This document shows positions 1 through 10,985 of a DNA stretch of 64,000 nt, in pieces; position 1 is the first letter of the stretch; every line of letters begins with the position of its first letter. The translations under genes were made by a program, and so were the position numbers. The notes under the pieces were generated by a model. It was given only the letters and a program-made list of their open reading frames with translations. It searched no databases and was not told the origin of the DNA. Origin of the DNA: Bedellia somnulentella (taxonomy: Eukaryota > Arthropoda > Insecta > Lepidoptera > Bedelliidae); the NCBI GenBank assembly GCA_963576735.1, contig OY755176.1:17283423-17347422 (forward strand), written 5' to 3'.

Positions 1-240
1 CTTATAGTTTCCCTCATCCACAACAAATAATCACGCTACAAATACTTAATTAAATATATTTGAAACATATTCTTTTCAAGATATCGTAGTATTTTTTTGT
101 TGAAAAAATTAAGTAAAGACAAAAAGCCAAAGGAACCTTAGAAAAACCAAAAACAAAGTTTAGTCATAGAAAATATGTGGACGCACTATATTTAGAACAA
201 TTCATTCCTTAAGCCTAGGGAAATATAGTTTCAGATGTTC

Positions 241-485
241 AAACTCAAACGATCACGTAGTGTTCAGAGTACACACGTTTTGCTTGAATAGTGTACTCAC
301 GTCATAGGGGCATAGGGATAGCGAGCCTATTGCCGTTACGTGCCGAGTTAGACCGTTAACAACCATGATAAATTAACCATACATATGACTTTAGAAAGGA
401 CAAATTGTGGTAGGCCCGACCCTGGATTTAAACACTCACTGTCTGCACGTTAAGCGGTGTTCTACCCAATGAGCTATCACGGTTG
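241..485 (-). repeat. S1 tRNA-derived SINE, 3'-truncated
   Basis: Matches the S1 consensus (see 37491-37858) on the minus strand, from the tRNA-like head (GAGCTATCACGG on the plus strand near 471-482) to the middle of the body. The hairpin and TTATG tail are absent. It is diverged, with several small indels in the body. Confidence 0.8.
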
Positions 486-816
486 CGCAGAAATTGTTTG
501 CTGAAGAATAACCCAGCCTTGAAATATATATATAGCCTTCTTTATTCAGGACTAGTCAGGCAAAAACGAGCTAATGTCGTCTGAAGGAATATTGTCACAG
601 CAAAGTTGAATCAGGTTATGATTAGGCAAATCGTTTTTGTGTGAGCTTTTAGGGGAAATTGAAAGGCGAGCCCGAGCTTCCGAGCGTAACCTTCTTAGGG
701 TTCCCTTAAAATAACAGAGCTTAACATTGACATACTTTTCCTGGATTACACTTTGCCGTTTAAGGCCGCACTACCCCTTTCTAGATGATATTATTATGAT
801 TTTAGATATGATATGA

Positions 817-906
817 TAAAGTCACGTGATGTTCAGAAGTATTAGTACCTCTGTCAACCCCTTCGAGGATATTCAGCGTGAACGTTTATGTTATGATATG
901 TTATGT
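817..906 (+). repeat. S1 SINE 3' end fragment
   Basis: This is the last ~90 bp of S1: the GTCACGTGATGTTCAGAAG body, the CCCCTTCGAGG hairpin and the GCGTGAACG motif, with a short TTATG-type tail. It abuts an S2 copy starting near 907. Confidence 0.75.
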
Positions 907-1125
907 TACCCCTTTCTAGCTACGGGTGTCAAAAGAGGCAACAAGGGTATGGGACTTTTAAGTGGTTTTTGGGCGATGAAGTTTGAGACCCATCACCAAT
1001 GACAGTTTATTTCTACCATCTTATCCCCTATCAACTTCCGAATGTGGCTGAGGAGTTTCCAGCTCTGAAGCTCTAGCTATCCCTCTAAGCGATTTATGGC
1101 CGTAAGTATATGTATGTATGCATGT
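907..1125 (+). repeat. S2 retroposon, 5'-truncated
   Basis: The S2 body starts at ACCCCTTTCTAGC, lacks the ~25-bp head, and runs through GAGACCCATCACC to GCCGTAAGTATATG with a (TATG)n tail. It directly follows the S1 fragment. Confidence 0.8.
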
Positions 1126-1746
1126 ACACTTTGACTGATGTTCCTAGTTTTGGTACCTCTTTAAAGTTTAATCGTTGAAAACGCGTTAAAACTTTTCAAA
1201 GTGCGTATGTCACGTCTCTGTGAATAACTAAAAGATTATGTATACACATAATGGCGTTATCTCATAAAGGACGTGACATGCTCACGTTTACACACTTTAT
1301 GCTTTGGAGCTGATATTGTATTACAATATACTTACGAGTATATCAAACCAATTACATACTTTTTTTTCTAAATCATAGTATATATAAAGTGTGTTCTTAC
1401 AGAATGAATTAAACTACGCTTCAGTGTAAAATTATGTTGTTTTAAGTTTTTTTAAATATATTATTATGCATTTCTTCAAAAAAATATCTCAAGCCACATA
1501 AAAGTATCTTTTTAATAAATTGTTTCAATAGTCTCGACCTATCCCACGCTAAATATGGGTTGCTATAAATATGTGTGATCTTAATAGAAGAGTTAATTTA
1601 TATTGTCAGTGCTCGCAACTGGTAAAGATTGATGACACGGCTCGTCGCTCCATCATCGTTTAGTTAACGAGACTATCATTCGTCTTTTGCCCTTTTGTAT
1701 AATATTATTTATATTGTGAACTGATTCTTTTACATCACAATACGTC
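1126..1746. other. No recognised feature
   Basis: AT-rich non-coding sequence. I see no long reading frame, terminal repeats or match to the local families. Confidence 0.5.
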
Positions 1747-1820
1747 TAAAAATCCCTAAAAGGCGTAGCCAAATCTTCGGAATAAAAAATACCTCAGCCA
1801 CTTTTGGACGTTTATTCTTT
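1747..1820 (-). repeat. S2 fragment
   Basis: A short minus-strand piece of the S2 3' half (AAATCCCTAAAAGG...CTCAGCCACTTTTGGA), without tail or head. Confidence 0.6.
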
Positions 1821-2318
1821 TACTGACTAACATTGGATTGTAGTTTGTGCGGGTATTCGATAATTTGTTATTGAAGATGTATGGCAATTGTTACTTATAT
1901 TGAATACAAGCAAAACGAATTAGTAACAAAAAAATTAAAAGGAATGTATAAGGATATTAGGAGTTGGTTTATTTCATGCATAAGTACACCATTATAATAA
2001 TTATTATACTTAATATTTGCTGAAAATATTAAAACGGTCTGTCAGAACACATATATAAGGTTCACTACATTTTTGTATTCGTAAATCTCGTATTTTTGGT
2101 TGCATTTATGCTAAATAGTTTTATAAAATTATAAAAATATGTTCCTAGCTACTGTAATATGTAAGGTCGATTCATGAGGGCGGTGCTGAACCGGTAATGG
2201 TGGACTTTGTGGAGATCTGTTATCATTGCACTCTGAATATTTTTTTTTGACAAATAAATTCCATAAAAAATATTAAACTACACAAAAGTACATTTTATAA
2301 CTTCAATTTAAAAATGTA
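1821..2318. other. No recognised feature
   Basis: AT-rich sequence with homopolymer runs. No family member or coding potential is seen. Confidence 0.5.
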
Positions 2319-3368
2319 TCTATACATATAATAAATCTGTAGAAAAGTCATTTCTGTACATTGAAGAAATTGAAAAAAAAAATAGCCAGCGTGTGAACAG
2401 ATAAGTAACAGAACCCATTTCCATCATTTTTTCAATTTTTGTCTGTTTGTCTGTTTATATGTTTGTTTGTGCGCACATCACGTAAAATCTACGAATTCAA
2501 TGCTGAAAATGTTTATATACAAAAATTAAACGTAACTTGAGGTATAACTTAGTTTTTGTTTCATCGAAATCAGTTCACTCTATCAAAAGATATGATTAAT
2601 TTTGTGAGTTCAAGAAGAAAAATATTACGTTACGCAATTCAGTATAGTACTTGCAACGACATCTTAAGTCTAAATATAGAACTAATGTTGATATTTGGAA
2701 TCCAAAGTCCGATAGATGGCGTTGTGCGAATGACCTAAAATGCATATCAAATTAAAGCTGATGAAATGAGGATATACATATCATAACACTTTTATGTTAA
2801 TATTAATACACAAGATGCATTTACAACGCCGAGGGCAGAGATGGCGACGGCGGCGGCTGCGTTCCGTTCCGTCGTTGTGTCAGTCGGTCGGTCCGCATAG
2901 CACGACAGTGGCGGCGAGTGGCGGCGCGCGGCGGCGACGGCGGTGGTGGGGGTGGGCTCATGTTGAGGTGCGCGACCCGAACGGGCAGACACGTGAGGGC
3001 AGACAACGTTGATGGTTTTGTCGAATTATGAAATTTTCAGTGCGGCGCGGCGCGGCGCTTCGTTTCAAGTTTACAATTGATTTTTAAAATTTAATTTATG
3101 TGATTCATTTTAAATAATAATTTTGTACAAAGAAACCTTGAATAGGTAAAAAGGTTGTTTGTGTGTTTGAGGCGAAAAGGCTCCTTAAGTACATAATTTG
3201 CGTGAATGAAATTTGGCAGAATGCAAGATAATGATCCAAATACTTTACATCCCGGAAAAAAATGATCAATAAAATATTCACGGCTGATTGAACTAAGAGT
3301 ACCGGAAAAAACGCCTATTATTTTGTACTAAGCAAATTTAACAGTACGAAGTCTGTCGGGTCAGCTAG
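2319..3368 (+). mobile_element. Helitron A, non-autonomous, with GC-rich insert
   Basis: The 5' end is TCTATACATATAATAAATC immediately after an A (2318). The 3' end is GTCAGCTAG followed by T (3369), preceded by a short hairpin-forming stretch (ACAGTACGAAGTCTGT). These are the hallmarks of Helitron ends inserted between A and T. No Rep/helicase coding is present, so it would depend on another element. A block at about 2825-3060 is strikingly GC- and CpG-rich compared with its AT-rich flanks and may be captured host DNA. Boundaries rest on visual motif recognition and on similarity to the other three Helitrons in this window. Confidence 0.7.
2825..3060. other. GC-rich, CpG-rich block inside Helitron A
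   Basis: It is dense in GGCGGCGG and GCGGCGCGGC runs in a locally AT-rich element. Short overlapping reading frames on both strands here are low-complexity Arg/Ala/Pro translations of the GC skew, not convincing proteins. It resembles an insect promoter or 5' UTR in composition. Capture from a host gene is an inference. Confidence 0.45.
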
Positions 3369-3499
3369 TTAATCAATAAAATTTAACAAAAAAATTTATT
3401 TTCCGACAGTAGACGCCTATTGGATGAGAGGTTAAAAATGTTGTATTACCCTGACTTTATATTGTGTGCCTCACTTTTAGTAATTTTCTAAAGCAGTGT

Positions 3500-3752
3500 T
3501 GCCGTGTAGTGCCGGCTTAGAATGTCGCTACCCCTTTCTACCCACGGGTGTCGTAAGAGGCGACTAAGGGTATTGGGGATTTTTATTGGAGTTTTGGGCG
3601 ATGCGGTTGGAGACCCATCACCAAAAACCTTTATTTTTACCATCTTTTCCCCACTCAACTTCCAAAAGTGGCTGAGGAATTTATAATTCCTTAGCTCTGG
3701 CTACCCCTTCTTGGGAAATATAGCCGTGAGTATATGTATGTATGTATGTATG
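3500..3752 (+). repeat. S2 retroposon, full length
   Basis: Complete: head GCCGTGTAGTGCCGGCTTAG, body with GGTTGGAGACCC (resembling a pol III B box), then CTACCCCTTCTTGGG, GCCGTGAGTATATG and a (TATG)n tail. It belongs to the subfamily carrying GTCGCTACCCC and ACCCACGGGTGTCG. Confidence 0.85.
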
Positions 3753-4571
3753 AGAGTAGAAGAAAAGGATACGAAAACATTTGATATTAAATTAATATCC
3801 GTTTAAAACTGTATCCACAATTCCTCTTGGACTTCCATAAAATATAGGGTTATGAACATAAAGGAAAATAAACAAGCAACTTTCAAAATAAAATTACTTT
3901 ATAAAGTACAACAACGAAGTAAAACAAACCCCGCTGGTTATTCAATAGAGGTCTGTTTGAAAAGTTTCTCTTGTTTGTAAAGCACAAATATGCAGTTTCT
4001 TAATTTGTGATACTATTTCCAACATCATGGAACAAGGTAATTACTTATTATTTCATTTTCGATTAGATCATCAAGATCGTCACATATATGTAGGTTTTGT
4101 TGTTTAAAATGGTTTAATATTTAAATTTAAAAAAATGGTTGCCTGTATAAGTTGGTATACGGGCGAAAGTTTACGTTTGAGTGGTAAAATAACTCTAATG
4201 TGAATATTTATATAGTACAGTAGGAAGAAGAATTAAATTATGTCTGTCTCTCTCGCTCTTAGGCGGGCTTACCATGCCCGAGTGGAAGGGACGCGTGCCT
4301 CTCACTCGCTCTCATTGTGAGCGCATAACGTGAGCGGAGCGTAACGCAGTTTCTTGAAGTGTCACCCGGCAAACCAATTTATAAGACGTTGTCACGTCAA
4401 AAATTGTTTACTTCATAGGTCTATTTAAATTTTAACCACTTACCTTTTTTGATATATTTTATTATCATAGGCTACAAGAGCTTGAGCTTCAAAATAAGAT
4501 ATTCTACAGACACTTTAAAAGAAAAAACTAGATTTATTTTATATATTTAAAATTGTATTAAATATATATCA
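3753..4571. other. No recognised feature
   Basis: AT-rich non-coding DNA. A small GC-richer patch at about 4255-4370 has no recognisable identity. Confidence 0.5.
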
Positions 4572-4712
4572 TAAAGATTGTTGGTGATTGGTTGCCGTCA
4601 AGCCATATTAACGTACATACACTTGGAAAACCCCACCTTTGTTAAGAAATGTATCTTACGAGCCACCGGGAAGAAATGGTTAAGTGATATTCTAAGCCAC
4701 ACTACACCGCGT
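4572..4712 (-). repeat. S2 fragment, degenerate
   Basis: A minus-strand S2 5' portion with many changes: TTGTTGGTGATTGG, CACCGGGAAGAAATGG and GATATTCTAAGCC are recognisable. Confidence 0.55.
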
Positions 4713-4828
4713 GATTAATTGAGTGTATACAATATAACGTAAAAATTTTGAAGATTAATAATTCTAAACAAAACGCTAGATGTCCGCCACGATTGTACTG
4801 AGTGACAAGAAATTGTCTCTGTGCTTAC

Positions 4829-4975
4829 ATATAGGGCTATAAATCCCTAGAAGAGGTAGCCAGAGCTTCGGAATTAGAAATTCCTCAATAGTTTACAGGG
4901 AAGAAGATTATAGAAATAAAATATCGTTGGTGATGGGCCTCTAAGCGCATCACCCAAAAACATTCCGTAATTTCC
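4829..4975 (-). repeat. S2 fragment, 3' half
   Basis: Minus-strand S2 with GGGCTATAAATCCCTAG...GGTAGCCAGAGC and GTTGGTGATGGGCCTC. It abuts the LINE fragment that begins near 4976. Confidence 0.7.
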
Positions 4976-5720
4976 GTTTTGTGATCCGCAAAGCAAAAAT
5001 CTTTCGTTCCCCTTGCATTCTTGTTCTGCTGTACAATTCTTATGTGCGTAGTACTTTAGAGTATTGCAGTTGTGTCTGGAACCCCATATATTCTGTTAAC
5101 TCAGATCGCATCGAAAGAATTCAGAAACGGTTTTGTTATCATCTGAGCTACACCGATAATAAATCCCGTGTTCTTCCGACTTACGCCGATCGTCTTCACT
5201 ATTATGGCCTTGATACCCTTGCCAATCGCAGAACGCGGGCAGACCTTGTCATATTGCATAAAATTTTGAATAACGATATTGAAAGCCCCGATTTACTGCA
5301 AAAAATCCATGTAAATGTTCCTCGCATTAAGAGCTTATTCCATTACACTTTTATCGTTGCTGAAATCGGAGGTCCTTCACAGTCACTGCCGCAGAAGGCC
5401 ACAGACGCTTGTTATTCCACTACACCGATTTCAGTTCCTGAATCATTCGCGAGCGCGCGATTTTGCGGGCAGTCGTACGAAATTGCTCCCGCCTTTTTTA
5501 AAAAACGCTCTCTATCGGACTCTCTTATGGACTATCCCACTCTCATTTAATAAACGACGACACATTGCGTCTATATATCTCTTTCGCTACTATACTTACA
5601 TATATCCTATTCATGTACACAACCTTTTCCAAATATTTTTACGTCATATTTCACACAAAATATTAAATAGGCGGGAACTCCTATATGACTTAAAAATAAA
5701 AGCATATTTAGCAATAAAAG
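4976..5720 (+). pseudogene. CR1/Jockey-type LINE fragment, RT C-terminal region
   Basis: An open frame of ~190 codons at 4981-5550 translates to the C-terminal (thumb) part of a non-LTR reverse transcriptase. Diagnostic residues are LLYNSYVRSTLEYCSCVWNP and IERIQKRFC, which match the usual 'Y..yVRs.LEY.s.vW.P...d...iE.iQkrF' segment after the RT palm in CR1/Jockey-superfamily elements. The catalytic palm is missing and there is no genuine start codon context, so this is a 5'-truncated dead copy. The sequence after 5550 is AT-rich and probably its 3' UTR, up to an L-family junction at ~5715. The exact clade was not assigned. Confidence 0.65.
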
Positions 5721-6295
5721 TTTGCCGGGGTCGTACGAAGTGGCGATCGATAGTTTCAGCCTACCCCAATGAGAGGTAATGGCGTTAGTATATGTATGCA
5801 TAAATGTGATTGAACGTATTTGCTTACCCCAATGGGAAATAATGGCGTGAGTATATGTATGCATGTATGTAATTATACGCCTGTGCCTACCCCCACGGGA
5901 AGTGATGGCGTGAGTATAAGTATGCATATTTGAAACAATACGTATCTGCCTACCCCTTACGGAAAAATGGCGGGAGTTTAAGTATGTATGAATGTAATTA
6001 AAATTATCTGCTTACCACAAGCGGAAGTAAAAGCGTGAGTATATGTACGTATGTATGTAATTAAACGTATCTGCCTACTCCGATGAGAAGTAATGGCGTG
6101 AGTATTTATAATATAATATAATTTGTATGTATGTGATAAAATGTATTTACCTACCCCAATCGGAAATCATAGCGTGAGTATATGTAAGTATGTATGAATA
6201 TAATTATACATATCTGCCTACCCCTATGAAATGGAACCCCTACCCACCTAACTACCCCTGGAATTAATGGCGTGAGCATATGTATATCTGCTATA
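5715..6295 (+). repeat. 62-bp tandem array built from L-family 3' ends
   Basis: It starts with an ordinary L 3' end (TCGTACGAAGTGGCGATCGATAG at 5731-5753), after which the terminal segment is reiterated about nine times. CTACCCC-type motifs occur at 5761, 5823, 5887, 5950, 6011, 6075, 6151, 6218 and a partial near 6258, with spacing 61-67 bp except one 76-bp unit carrying an extra AATATAATATAAT. Each unit holds the ACCCC-loop-GGG hairpin, GGCGTGAGTATATG and a TATG tail, joined by AATTAAACGTATCTGC. Units differ by several substitutions, so the array is not brand new. Confidence 0.85.
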
Positions 6296-6364
6296 AAACT
6301 TTTATTATCTTTTTTTTGTTTACGTAATTTGCAATCATAGGCATGAAAAATTTTGGCACGTCCT

Positions 6365-6525
6365 CTCGCTGTGGCGGGCGCGAGGCGACTAAATCTAAAT
6401 CGTCTGAACGTTATTCCACCTTCCTGAGACGGAGCTACTAAAAATTTAGTGAGCTAGGAGCCGAAATTTGTCTCTTTATCGGAAGCCTAGCGTTCTGAAC
6501 GTTATTCCACTAGTCTGAATTCAGA
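6365..6525. other. Locally duplicated GC-richer segment
   Basis: CTGAACGTTATTCCAC occurs twice, near 6399 and 6494, in a GC-richer stretch just 5' of the LINE tail. It may be part of the same LINE 3' region. Nothing else is recognisable. Confidence 0.3.
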
Positions 6526-6542
6526 TTCTGTGGCTATCGGAC

Positions 6543-7013
6543 GTTCTGAATTCAGGCAAATGGAATAAGCTCTTTACAACTAGACTGGAAAACCGGTTAC
6601 CATTCAAAACGAATATTTGTCGCACAAACCTAGGCTTACACGCTCCCCTTACTCGTATACAGAACACATGCAATAGACTTAGAGCTGACCAGGACATTTT
6701 TGATGGTAATGTTAGTAAAATCAAAGATATGAAATTGTAATTGTTATGGTCTTTTTTTATTTGTTTTTTATTTTAGTTCCTATTTTGGTTCCTTTTTATT
6801 AAGATTAAGATTAAGTTTTTCTTCTTTTGTTAGTCCATTTAAGTCACTTAGAATTTAAAATTAAATTAATGTTCACAAAATCATAGGCATGTTGACTCAA
6901 AAGTTTTTAGGTTCTACAATGCGCATGTTGCTATGAAATGTATAGATTGAATTTGTTATCTTGTTGTAAGCAACCTGTTTTTTGAGCAAATAAATAAATA
7001 AAAAAAAAAAACT
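6543..7013 (+). pseudogene. LINE 3' end with terminal ORF remnant and poly(A)
   Basis: A frame of 65 codons at 6543-6740 ends in TAA. It contains CRTNLGLHAPLTRIQNTCNR and DIFDGNVSKIKDMKL, the pattern seen at the extreme C-terminus of CR1/Jockey-type LINE ORF2 ('RTNLG.h.Pl.r.....n....DIF'). About 250 bp of AT-rich 3' UTR follows, then an AAATAAATAAATA-poly(A) end at about 6988-7013. Only the 3' terminus of an element is present. It may be the same family as the fragment at 4976-5720. Confidence 0.6.
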
Positions 7014-7364
7014 ACGGCGTAAGTTTGATTCTGAAGTTTTAGAAGAAGCTACACCTGTTAAAAAGAATGTCTGTATGTTTGACAGAGTTTGCAAATTCTG
7101 TAAACTCCACACATTAAAATACTTTTGAACAAACGCAAAATTGGACGTAAAAATTAATACACAAGTAATAAATCAACAGTTAACGAGCCTGCCTACAGCA
7201 GTGTGATGTTTATCAGAGCAGTGAAATAGGCGGGCTCTGTGTTAGCCGACGTGTTATTGCCAAACTTTGTTACGTGACCAATAAGGATTAGGTGTAACTC
7301 TGATATTTCACTGGGATAAAGATTAACATGATAAGTCAACGTTTTAGATGGCACTGTAAATGAA

Positions 7365-7635
7365 TGCTGTGTAGTGCCGGCTTTATGCTGTGTAGTGCCG
7401 GCTTAGAATAGCACTACCCCATTTCTTCCGGTGGGTGTACGTAAGAGGCGACTAACGGTATTAGGGATTTTAAGGGATTTTTGGGCGATGCGGTTGGAGA
7501 CCCTTCACCAACAACCTTTGTACTACCATCTTTTCCCCACGCAACTTCCAAAAGTGGCTGAGGAATTTCTAATTCCCTAGCTCTGGCTACCCCTTCATGG
7601 GATTTATAGCCGTGAGTATATGTATGTATGTATGT
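7365..7635 (+). repeat. S2 retroposon with duplicated head
   Basis: A full S2 copy with (TATG)n tail. Its first ~20 bp (TGCTGTGTAGTGCCGGCTT) occur twice in tandem, at 7365 and 7386. It belongs to the subfamily with GCACTACCCCATTTCTTCCG. Confidence 0.85.
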
Positions 7636-7946
7636 TAATGGACATCTACATCCGGATGTCTTCAAAGAGTGGCAGAAGTATTAGATATTTGGGTATTGTC
7701 ATCTGGTTTTAAGAGTTTTACACATTACGACTTTGTGTCGAGCCGTTCAAAGAACGTTTTTCGCAACACACGACCGATGATTAATTGCACAACATGGGTG
7801 GGAAATACTTAAAATTATCTGGAAAAGACAGAATTTGATTATTGTAAAGACTAAAATATTGAAAAATAATGTAACAAGCACGTAGAAGAAAACGATTGTA
7901 AAATAAAAGCCAGTATGAATCAAATCATTATTTTGTACAATACCAC

Positions 7947-8246
7947 CATACATACATATACTCACGGCTATAAATCCCTAGAAGGGGTAGCCAGAGCTAA
8001 GGAATTAAAAAGTCCTTAGCCACTTTGGGAAGTTGCGTGGGAAAAGATGGTATAGGAAAAGGTTGTCGGTGCTGGGTCTCCAACCTCATCGCCCAAAAAT
8101 CCCTTAAAAGCCCCAATACCGTTAGTCACTTGTTACGTACAGCCACCGGAAGAAAAGGGGTAGTGCTATTCTAAGCCGGTACTACAGAACAACTATTCTA
8201 AGCCGGTACTACAGAACAACTATTCTAAGCCGGCCCTACACAGCAA
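7947..8246 (-). repeat. S2 retroposon with triplicated head
   Basis: A full S2 copy on the minus strand with (CATA)n at its left end. The head, read on plus as CTATTCTAAGCCGG, is present three times with 27-bp period (8166, 8193, 8220). Confidence 0.85.
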
Positions 8247-8280
8247 ATCCACACAACACACACGGCTCAAACACGGCACT

Positions 8281-8406
8281 CATCACCAATAACCTTTATG
8301 TTACCATCTTTTCCCCACTCAACTTTCCAAAAGTGCTTAAGGAATTTCTAATTTCTTAGCTCTAGCTTCTCCTTCTAGGGCTTTGTAGCCGTGAGTTTAT
8401 GTATGT
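8281..8406 (+). repeat. S2 fragment, 3' half
   Basis: A plus-strand S2 3' half from CTCATCACCAATAACC to GCCGTGAGTTTATGTATG. It lies head-on to the inverted copy at 7947-8246, forming an inverted pair. Confidence 0.75.
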
Positions 8407-8651
8407 TATCATCTTATACAGGAAAGTTTATATAAGATTAAGATGTTGCCAACCTTGAATAGCCACACCCTTTTACTTCCCGCGGGAGTCGTAAACGACG
8501 AGGACACGGAGCGATTCCCTGTGAATGGGCAGCAGCATTACACTTAGTAAAACGAACTTCTTATCTAGCAATATGGCGGTTTTGGCCTACGCACCTTTCA
8601 TGATTGAAGGCCTAGAACTTAATCATCCACAATATGAATATTTTACTGTTA

Positions 8652-8825
8652 GGATAAAACATAAATAACATAACATAACATAAACGTTAATCACGTGAGT
8701 ACACTGTCCATGCAAAACGTGGGTACTCTGAACACCCACTGATAATAATGTAACGTGATGTTGAGAAGTATTAGTACTTCTACCACCTCTTCGGCATTAT
8801 TTGGCGTGAACGTTTGAGCCTTTAA
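8652..8825 (+). repeat. S1 SINE, rearranged
   Basis: Left end is an S1 tail in minus orientation (ATAACATAACATAACATAAACG, ~8655-8687). It is followed directly by S1 body in plus orientation (CACGTGAGTACACTGTCC to GGCGTGAACGTTTG). The orientation switch suggests inversion or two truncated insertions. Confidence 0.65.
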
Positions 8826-9013
8826 GTTTTCGTACAATAATAGAATAGTGCATTAATAGAAGGCATACTTCTCATTTACGAATATAACAGATTTGTTGGT
8901 CAGTTCATCATAACTAGTCACATCGCTCAAGAACGAACGTTTCACGTTCTAACAGTAAATCCATCAGCGCCATATAGATGAAAATTGCATATTAATGAGA
9001 ACACTAAATAAAC

Positions 9014-9110
9014 TACTAATCATCAGCCAATAGACGCCACTGCTGGACATAGGTGTCCCAAAGATTTCCAAAACGATGTTGCCCACGCCCATCGGCTTCA
9101 CGGACACAAT
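9014..9110 (-). repeat. LINE 3' UTR fragment, RTE-like
   Basis: CATCAGCC...GACGCCACTGCTGGACATAGGTGTCCCAAAGATTTCCA resembles the reversed 3' end of RTE-type LINEs common in Lepidoptera ('cccactgctgggcata'). This identification is from memory of the family and was not searched. Confidence 0.5.
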
Positions 9111-9811
9111 ACATGTATTTATTTTATGCTTTACATCTTCTCGCAGCACGATTACATACGTTTTTTAGTCTTAGTTCTGTTATGATTTCTAAATACTTTA
9201 ATAAATGTTAAAAAAGGCAGAGGGACGCACCATACAATTGCAATTTATTTTTATCTGTAATTAGTATTGCAAATGTTTGTGCATGCAACATCAATGTGCA
9301 AGTATTCAAGCTGACCTCCCGAGTCTACTGAGCTCAGAGACTAAGGGTTCCAATCATGCTTAGAGCATTTACGAAGCTGTTGTTCATATGTGTATTATAA
9401 TATGTATTTACCATGCCATAAGGCTTGGCAAACAGTTGATAATATAAGCTATTAAAATCGAAGACCGAGCCCTAAACCCCGGGTAACCATGACAGCAGAA
9501 ATAATTGAACATCCCGATAAAATCTATAAGCTTAATCTTGAGTTTCCTCACGTTCCACGAATTCCTACGCCTAGGCATTCTTATTGGATCAACGTTAGCC
9601 ATTAATCACCGTTTTACTCGACCTGGAAATCCTGTTATTACATTCATTAATGAAATACGTTTTAAATTGGAATGACTTTAGTTTACTTTCGGTTTTACTA
9701 ACAGCTTCAATGGCTTTAACATATATTTTCCTGTAGTTGCCGACGGTGGCATTTTGACTGATTGTCGGGCAATATGGCTAAAAGGCACCTTTCGTCGATC
9801 GTTTTGTCAAT
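9111..9811. other. No recognised feature
   Basis: AT-rich sequence. A short minus-strand frame at 9408-9602 has no recognisable motif. Confidence 0.45.
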
Positions 9812-9931
9812 CCTTTATTTTGCAATATTGTCCTCACTCAACTACCAAAATGGCTAGGGAATTACTAATTATTTTGCTCTGGCTACCCCTTTTTAGGATT
9901 GTCAGCCGTGACTATAAGTTAGTAAGTATGT
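9812..9931 (+). repeat. S2 fragment, 3' half
   Basis: CCTTTATTTTGCAAT...TGGCTACCCC...CAGCCGTGACTATAAG. Diverged, with a decayed tail. Confidence 0.65.
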
Positions 9932-10570
9932 AAATTTGAGTGATCTAGCTTATTGCCAATTTCAAAAATAAATAATGCTATGGCATCCAAATATTTAGTT
10001 CAAGTAAATCTGTCTACTCTTTGTGGAAATTTCTGTCATAAGCATATGAATATTTACATGAAAAATGTGTACGAAAACCTAGGAAACACCAATTAATGAA
10101 CGTGTGCTTTTAGCGAGCTTTGTGAGGCTCGTTTTAATGGACTTTTTGTGTTTACCTTTTTCTCTGAGCACGACCGCTTGTTAGGATCAAAGTAACATTA
10201 TTTCCTCATTCATTTTTGTCGAAGTCCGTTCGTGGGTTTGAAACTTTAGGAATAAGAATGTTTTATGAAACTTAATAGATGCTACTTAATTTTTTTAACT
10301 CAGGGATTTTAAAGTGTGTGCGATGTTATTAAATCACCAAAATATATTCTTTAGAAAAATGGCCTAGTGTAAGTTGATAGTTTCTAAATGCAAGTATAGG
10401 TTTGCGATGAGACATACTAAGAGTAGCATTAAAACAAATTTATCCTAAAATTTCGAAGCGTTTCACAATTTATATTTAACTATTAATTTTCTATTATGTA
10501 ATCCCAATCGTTTTGAATATAAATAACTTTTAGTGATAAACTGTATTACTTAATAGAATTTATCACTGGT
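9932..10570. other. No recognised feature
   Basis: AT-rich non-coding DNA left of the LTR nest. No family match is seen. Confidence 0.45.
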
Positions 10571-10608
10571 CTTCTATACATACACTCATAATGTCACGGC
10601 TATACATC
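10571..10608 (-). repeat. S2 fragment, left half of the TRIM target
   Basis: CATACACTCATAATGTCACGGCTATACATC is an S2 3' end on the minus strand. It is cut exactly at the miniature LTR element and appears to resume at 17864 (CATCCCTTAACAGCAGGGCA), so the outer LTR element inserted into an S2 copy. Confidence 0.6.
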
Positions 10609-10767
10609 TGTGGGAACAGCAAAGATATACTGGCCAGTACACCCTGCTGTGTACCAACTTAGAATTTGTATTTATGTTTAGCTAGAGAAACATTTCGATA
10701 CCGCGATGTACGATTTTTTATGACGCTGCTAGTATGCGAATGAGTTCGCCTTCTAGCGGTCGCCACA
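10609..10767 (+). repeat. TRIM-like 5' LTR
   Basis: 159 bp, TG...CA. It carries differences from the 3' copy in AGCAAAGATAT, GCTGTGTACC and CGCCTTCTAG. Confidence 0.8.
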
Positions 10768-10985
10768 GTACTCCCCTCCTAGTCGATAGACGATATCGAA
10801 GAGCTAGGAGGTACCTGTTACCAATAGTAGAGAGGGACTAGTGTGCGAGCGAGTTCGCCGTCTAGTAGTAGAGTTTCGTGTGAGCAGTGAGGCAGAGTAG
10901 CGTGCCAGTAGATGCTCGGTAGGATGAGTCGAGTAGTTTGGTAAGGTAAGCGAGGAGTTTAAGATGTGGGTAGATTGAGAAATGT

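Noticed and set aside
2792..3012. Overlapping ORFs on both strands in the GC-rich block
   Set aside because: Low-complexity Arg/Ala/Pro peptides produced by GC skew; no domain.
5761..6295. CRISPR-like array of regularly spaced repeats
   Set aside because: Eukaryotic context; the whole unit repeats (no unique spacers), and the monomer is a LINE 3' end.
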